This document shows, in pieces, positions 60,275 through 64,000 of a stretch of 64,000 bases of DNA. Numbering within the stretch: position 1 is the stretch's first letter; the number at the start of each line of letters is the position of its first letter. The position numbers were made by a program, and so were the translations under genes. The stretch lies in the NCBI RefSeq assembly GCF_000020005.1, contig NC_010718.1:687001-751000 (forward strand), in the 5' to 3' direction. The notes beneath the pieces were generated by a model, which saw only the letters and a program-made list of their open reading frames with translations, made no database searches and had not been told where the DNA came from. The stretch is from Natranaerobius thermophilus JW/NM-WN-LF. Its GTDB lineage: Bacteria > Bacillota > Natranaerobiia > Natranaerobiales > Natranaerobiaceae.

Positions 60275-61787
60275 TGGAATCATAGAGAGAATCATATACT
60301 GTTTTTGCAATTTCTTCTTCAATTTCATAAAAAGTATCACTAGAACCGGGAATTTCTGTATTGGCTCCATTGATCAGATATACGATGCCGAAATTATTTT
60401 CCCGTCTCGATTGCTCCGTCTGCTCTGTATGATCTGTGAAATAAACACCACTTAATAATCCATAAGCAATTCCCGGATGGCCATAAAGTGTTATTCCATC
60501 TTCTAACAACTCATCGGTGATATGAAGACCTAACCCCTGCTTCTTAAAAAGACCATCAAAATCTGTCCAATCTTGGGCACAGGAGCTGACACTGACTTGT
60601 TTCATCAATTCAATGGTTTCTTGTTCTAAAATTCTATTTCCTTGATATTCTCCTCCATTTATCATAGCCGATGCAAACTTAGCCAGGTCCGTGGCGGTAG
60701 TAAATAACCCCCCCTGGGGTGAATACAGTGAACCGTTTCTACCAGGCCTATAATTGGAAAACTCCGGCAGGTCACCAAAATTTGTTCCTCTAAAATGAAC
60801 TTGTCTTTGCCTGTTATGTTGCTGATCTTTATTCTCTAGTGTTTTTTCATTATCTTTGATTGTGCTTTTTTTGGATTCAACGGATTCTTCCTGATCTATA
60901 TATTCTACTGTCCTTCGATATAGAGGAGCTATCCTATCTCGATCTCGGCCTCTTCTAGAATTTCTCAGGTCATTAATATTAAAACTTGAAGAATTCATCC
61001 CCAAAGGATTGAAAATATTTTCATTAGTATACTCATCAAAATTCATTCCTGACACATTTTCAACAATTGCTCCTAAGACTATATAACCTAAATTAGTATA
61101 TATAAATTTCTCCCCCGGTTTATATTCTGACCAGATGGAATTTGAATAAAATTCACCTTCTTCATCAAAAACTTCTGAAAGGGAAGGGGGCGTTTTTTGG
61201 CGATTGCCGCGATTTATAGAATTCGATGCAAAACTAACGTAAGTACCGTTAGTCATGCCAGAACTGTGGTTTAGTAACATTCTGGGAGTTATATTAGTGT
61301 CAGGATATTCAGGGTGTTTGATATCAACTTCCAGTTCAAGATAGTCATTTATATCAGCATCCAAATCAATTTGTTGCTGTTCAACAAGCTGCATAGTGGC
61401 AACTGCCGTAAAAGCTTTTGAAACAGAAGCACTCCTCAAGATAGTATTATCGTCAATCTCTGTTTTATCTTCCAGGCTATGTTTTCCTGCATTGCCGGAG
61501 ACGATAGTGCCTTTCTCATTGACGGCGGCAACTTGCACACCAGCTAATTCATACTCTTCAACTATATCTTCAAGCTGTTTTTGTAAAACTGCATTCATTT
61601 CTTGTTCACCACCTACTGAATAATTCACTTCCTTGTTCTGGTCAACGATTTTTGTTTTTATTTCATGAGCTTTTTGATTCCATTGTACATCAAAACCCAG
61701 GGCTTTGGAAATATTCTCTTCATGATACCCAATAAATGAAATAATAAGAGCAAATGCCAGAGTTAGTGGCAACAATTTGTTTTTCAA
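60252..61787 (-). CDS. Serine beta-lactamase-fold hydrolase (class C/PBP-like)
   Basis: About 511 residues. A hydrophobic N-terminal segment anchors or exports it. The catalytic SxxK is SVSK in LRSASVSKAFTAVATM, the Tyr motif is YTNLGYIVLGAIVE, and the third motif appears as YGHPGIAYG. ARxHG-like strings RMLLNHSSGMTNG and PLGMNSSSFN are typical of the beta-lactamase/EstB/PBP4* family. An inserted low-complexity region (about 300-345, Lys/Glu/Gln rich) is unusual. TTG 61787 is chosen since AGGAGG lies nine bases before it. Substrate unknown: D-amino peptides or esters. Confidence 0.85.
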   Translation of the reverse strand: MKNKLLPLTLAFALIISFIGYHEENISKALGFDVQWNQKAHEIKTKIVDQNKEVNYSVGGEQEMNAVLQKQLEDIVEEYELAGVQVAAVNEKGTIVSGNAGKHSLEDKTEIDDNTILRSASVSKAFTAVATMQLVEQQQIDLDADINDYLELEVDIKHPEYPDTNITPRMLLNHSSGMTNGTYVSFASNSINRGNRQKTPPSLSEVFDEEGEFYSNSIWSEYKPGEKFIYTNLGYIVLGAIVENVSGMNFDEYTNENIFNPLGMNSSSFNINDLRNSRRGRDRDRIAPLYRRTVEYIDQEESVESKKSTIKDNEKTLENKDQQHNRQRQVHFRGTNFGDLPEFSNYRPGRNGSLYSPQGGLFTTATDLAKFASAMINGGEYQGNRILEQETIELMKQVSVSSCAQDWTDFDGLFKKQGLGLHITDELLEDGITLYGHPGIAYGLLSGVYFTDHTEQTEQSRRENNFGIVYLINGANTEIPGSSDTFYEIEEEIAKTVYDSLYDSIKKAGEH

Positions 61788-62019
61788 TGGAAACTTCCTC
61801 CTCATAACACCATAGTGTAATCTATTAAATCAATTTAAGTTTACATAATACCGTGGGGTTTTGCAAGATGCTTTTCAAGGTGATAGATGGAATTATTATT
61901 ACTTTTTCAATATAAAAGAGTTAAGTTTTTATGTGTATATTAATACAAGTTTAGCAGACTATAAATACGGGAAATTATGTTATTTGATTAAGACTTTTTA
62001 AAAAGGGGCCTACTTAGTC

Positions 62020-62505
62020 ATGAATGAGTACATTAGAAATAACAACAGTTCTTTCCCCCCAGACTCTGTCATTAGAGATACTATAATTTTTGGAGTACTT
62101 GTTGGAGTAATCAGTAATATCCCTAAGGAATTATTAAAATTTATTTTAACTCAACTGGGGGTACATGAATTCACTTTTTCTCAACTGGCTGCTGGATTGT
62201 TTGTTGATGTCGAGCTTTTAACAGATCCCATAATAATAATTACTGGTGCCATTACTGATCTTACAGTAGCTGGTTTACTAGGAGTTGCTACTGTGTATCT
62301 TGTCAGATGTACTGACAGGACATTTCCTATATGGAAAAGTTTGTTTGTAGGTTTACTTGCTTTTGTTTTTTTGTATGGAGGTGCACTGAGACTAGAAATA
62401 ACCAGTGTTGATATAAATAATTCTTTGGAAAATTTTTTGAGTTTACTACAGCATATTCTATTCGGAATTATCATGGGAATTTTGATTAAAAGATATGATA
62501 CATGA
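62020..62505 (+). CDS. Small multi-pass membrane protein
   Basis: 161 residues with four hydrophobic helices (DTIIFGVLVGVISNIP, PIIIITGAITDLTVAGLLGVA, WKSLFVGLLAFVFLYGGALR, LLQHILFGIIMGILI). The first helix ends with NIPKELLKF, a pattern seen in small membrane proteins annotated YqhR in Firmicutes, but that match is weak. AAAGGGG ahead of the ATG with a long 11-base gap. Upstream 61806-62019 is AT-rich and holds no gene I can see. Confidence 0.6.
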   Translation: MNEYIRNNNSSFPPDSVIRDTIIFGVLVGVISNIPKELLKFILTQLGVHEFTFSQLAAGLFVDVELLTDPIIIITGAITDLTVAGLLGVATVYLVRCTDRTFPIWKSLFVGLLAFVFLYGGALRLEITSVDINNSLENFLSLLQHILFGIIMGILIKRYDT

Positions 62506-62564
62506 CAAACGATATATATGGAAACTGACAATATGTTAAAAAATCTATACGAGAGGTGATTATT

Positions 62565-63344
62565 ATGATTAATGAGTTATTTGATTTGACTGGTAAAACT
62601 GCCATAGTGACTGGAGCTTCAAGTGGTTTAGGATGGCGGTTTTCCAAGGTACTGGCCCAGGCTGGTGCTAATCTTAGTATTGTTGCCCGGAGAAAGGAAA
62701 AGTTGGAACAGTTACGAGAAGATATAAAAAATACAGTAAATTCGGAAAAAGAAAGTTTGGCACTGCAATGTGATGTTCAGAAGGAAGCTGAAGTGAAGGA
62801 TGTCGTGGAGAAAACTGAACAAGAATTTGGCAAGATAGATATACTTATAAATAATGCTGGAATTTCAGCCCTTGCTCCCGTTGAGGATTTGGAACAGGAA
62901 GATTGGGATAAGGTGATGGATACAAATTTAACAGGGGTGTTTTTCTTTGCTAAACATGCGGCTAGGAAAATGAAAGCAAATAAATCAGGGAAAATTGTCA
63001 ATATTGCTTCTATGTTTGGAAAAGTCGGAAATACATTTTTTCCAGCTACACCTTATCATGCATCGAAAGGTGGGGTAATAACCTTAACCCAGGCTTTGGC
63101 CGGGGAGCTAGCCCAGCACGGGATACAAGTAAATGCCATCGGACCAGGTTTTTTTGAATCAGAGATGACCCAGGATGCTTTTGGTGACGAAAGTTTTCAC
63201 GAATACGTTAGATCCAGGTGTCCATCTCAGAGACCAGGCAGAGAAGGAGAACTAGATGGAGCTCTAATTTTCTTAGCTTCTGAAAGTTCAAGTTATGTCA
63301 ATGGTCAAACAATTTTTGTTGATGGTGGATGGACAGCTGTTTAA
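62565..63344 (+). CDS. Short-chain dehydrogenase/reductase
   Basis: About 259 residues. NAD(P)-binding TGASSGLG at 16-23, structural NNAG, catalytic Ser region IVNIASM and the Tyr/Lys motif YHASK, followed by AIGPGFFESEMT and the C-terminal SSYVNGQTIFVDGGW. This is a classical SDR close to gluconate 5-dehydrogenase and FabG types. Substrate unknown. GAGAGGTGATT places the start at this ATG; the GTG nine bases upstream lies within the ribosome site. Confidence 0.88.
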   Translation: MINELFDLTGKTAIVTGASSGLGWRFSKVLAQAGANLSIVARRKEKLEQLREDIKNTVNSEKESLALQCDVQKEAEVKDVVEKTEQEFGKIDILINNAGISALAPVEDLEQEDWDKVMDTNLTGVFFFAKHAARKMKANKSGKIVNIASMFGKVGNTFFPATPYHASKGGVITLTQALAGELAQHGIQVNAIGPGFFESEMTQDAFGDESFHEYVRSRCPSQRPGREGELDGALIFLASESSSYVNGQTIFVDGGWTAV

Positions 63345-63389
63345 TTCTATCCTGAATATGGATGATTGTATTAAAGTTGTTTTAAACCC

Positions 63390-64000
63390 TTAGTCCTGTG
63401 GAGGGAACAGTGAATGAATGTGTTCGGGTGTAAAAGAATCATCAGTTGTCAATATCTTATTGGTATTTTCTAATGATTGTTGTGCTCTGTTAACGCTTTC
63501 TTCTGTATGTAAGTTGTAAATTTTTTCATGTTCTAAGGCATCGGGAAGAGGTACAATCTCGTAGTTCCTCTCTTCATTTTCACGGTATTTATGTACCCAT
63601 GTAGGCGTATAAGCTGTTTCAGTTATTTCAATGTCTGCATGGGCGTCTTTTTCAATAGTGACATGCATAATCACACCGTCTTCGGTATAAGGCCGGTCCA
63701 GATATTCCCTTCTTTGATTTGAAAGAAAATTTCCCATGGAATAAATCACAATTCCTTCTTCTCCTGAAGGTGTTTTAATTTCCTCGACTGGCTGAACTAC
63801 ATGGGGATGACTCCCAAAGATTATATCTACTCCACTGTCCACCAGTTCTTCTGCTATTTTTTCTTGATATTCATTGGGCTGTCTTTCGTACTCCGTTCCC
63901 CAGTGCATGAAAAAAGCTATGACATCTGCTCCCTGATCTTGTAAATGTTCAGCCCTTTCTGTCAAATCTTCCATATCTTGATTTAATTCATCATAATTGA
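63390..64000 (-). CDS. CapA-like (poly-gamma-glutamate synthesis/metallophosphatase) protein, 5' end outside window
   Basis: About 203 residues visible; the frame stays open to the window end, so the N terminus is missing. CapA-family motifs are FFMHWGTEYERQPNEYQ, IFGSHPHVVQPVEE and VIYSMGNFLSNQR, the metal ligands of a calcineurin-like phosphoesterase fold. Such proteins take part in poly-gamma-glutamate capsule or unknown surface chemistry. Convergent with the SDR gene. Confidence 0.85.
   Translation of the reverse strand, partial: NYDELNQDMEDLTERAEHLQDQGADVIAFFMHWGTEYERQPNEYQEKIAEELVDSGVDIIFGSHPHVVQPVEEIKTPSGEEGIVIYSMGNFLSNQRREYLDRPYTEDGVIMHVTIEKDAHADIEITETAYTPTWVHKYRENEERNYEIVPLPDALEHEKIYNLHTEESVNRAQQSLENTNKILTTDDSFTPEHIHSLFPPQD

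Overview
The window looks like chromosome from an anaerobic, salt- and alkali-adapted Firmicute of the Natranaerobiales/Clostridia type. The evidence is AT-rich DNA, AGGAGG-type ribosome sites with many TTG/GTG starts, very acidic exported proteins, a T-box leader, a spore-associated YheC/YheD-type protein, a flavodiiron protein, an NAD-linked formate dehydrogenase and a dedicated glycine-betaine synthesis locus. The species assignment is inference. No rRNA, tRNA or CRISPR array was seen.

Layout. 1-3.9 kb: tail of a membrane protein, a NamZ-like muramidase and two membrane proteins. 4.0-7.8 kb (minus): asd-hom-lysC, with lysC split into a kinase frame and an ACT-domain frame. 8.1-9.5 kb: a cobalamin-binding radical SAM protein. 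9.6-22.9 kb: the osmolyte/methyl-cycle island. Its minus arm is metK-(IS6-like element)-ahcY-glycine-betaine-binding lipoprotein. Its plus arm is sarcosine/dimethylglycine methyltransferase, glycine/sarcosine methyltransferase, a nucleoside kinase, a CofE-like ligase, a stand-alone MetH reactivation domain, metF and a MetH lacking that domain. Together these can make betaine from glycine, recycle S-adenosylhomocysteine to homocysteine and adenosine, remethylate homocysteine and rebuild SAM. The nearby aspartate-family genes feed homoserine and hence methionine.

23-34 kb: plsY, hemerythrin, an MFS transporter, an FAD protein, a LysM protein, a frameshifted FMN-binding lipoprotein, a two-component system, a flavodiiron protein and a YheC/D-like protein. 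35-37.2 kb: a group II intron placed directly behind a terminator hairpin. 37-50.7 kb: an SNF symporter, membrane/lipoprotein genes, a three-gene NAD-dependent formate dehydrogenase, paired small membrane proteins, methylglyoxal synthase, 3-methyladenine glycosylase and a DUF421 protein. 50.8-64 kb: a lipoprotein with TNGD repeats, a complete IS3-family element, a frameshifted serpin, a flavodoxin-like protein, a Trp T-box with an orphan trpB, an aldehyde dehydrogenase pseudogene, a beta-lactamase-fold protein, an SDR dehydrogenase and the start-truncated end of a CapA-like gene.

The most notable points are these. (1) The betaine/methyl-cycle island carries a kinase that could salvage the adenosine made by AhcY. 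(2) Two genes in that island, GSMT and metH, appear to start at AUC codons. (3) An IS6-like insertion with a perfect 8-bp target duplication has split a formerly tight metK-ahcY operon and rewritten the MetK C terminus. (4) Single-base frameshifts recur in lysC, the FMN lipoprotein and the serpin, beside a multiply broken aldehyde dehydrogenase. These are either real decay or assembly errors.
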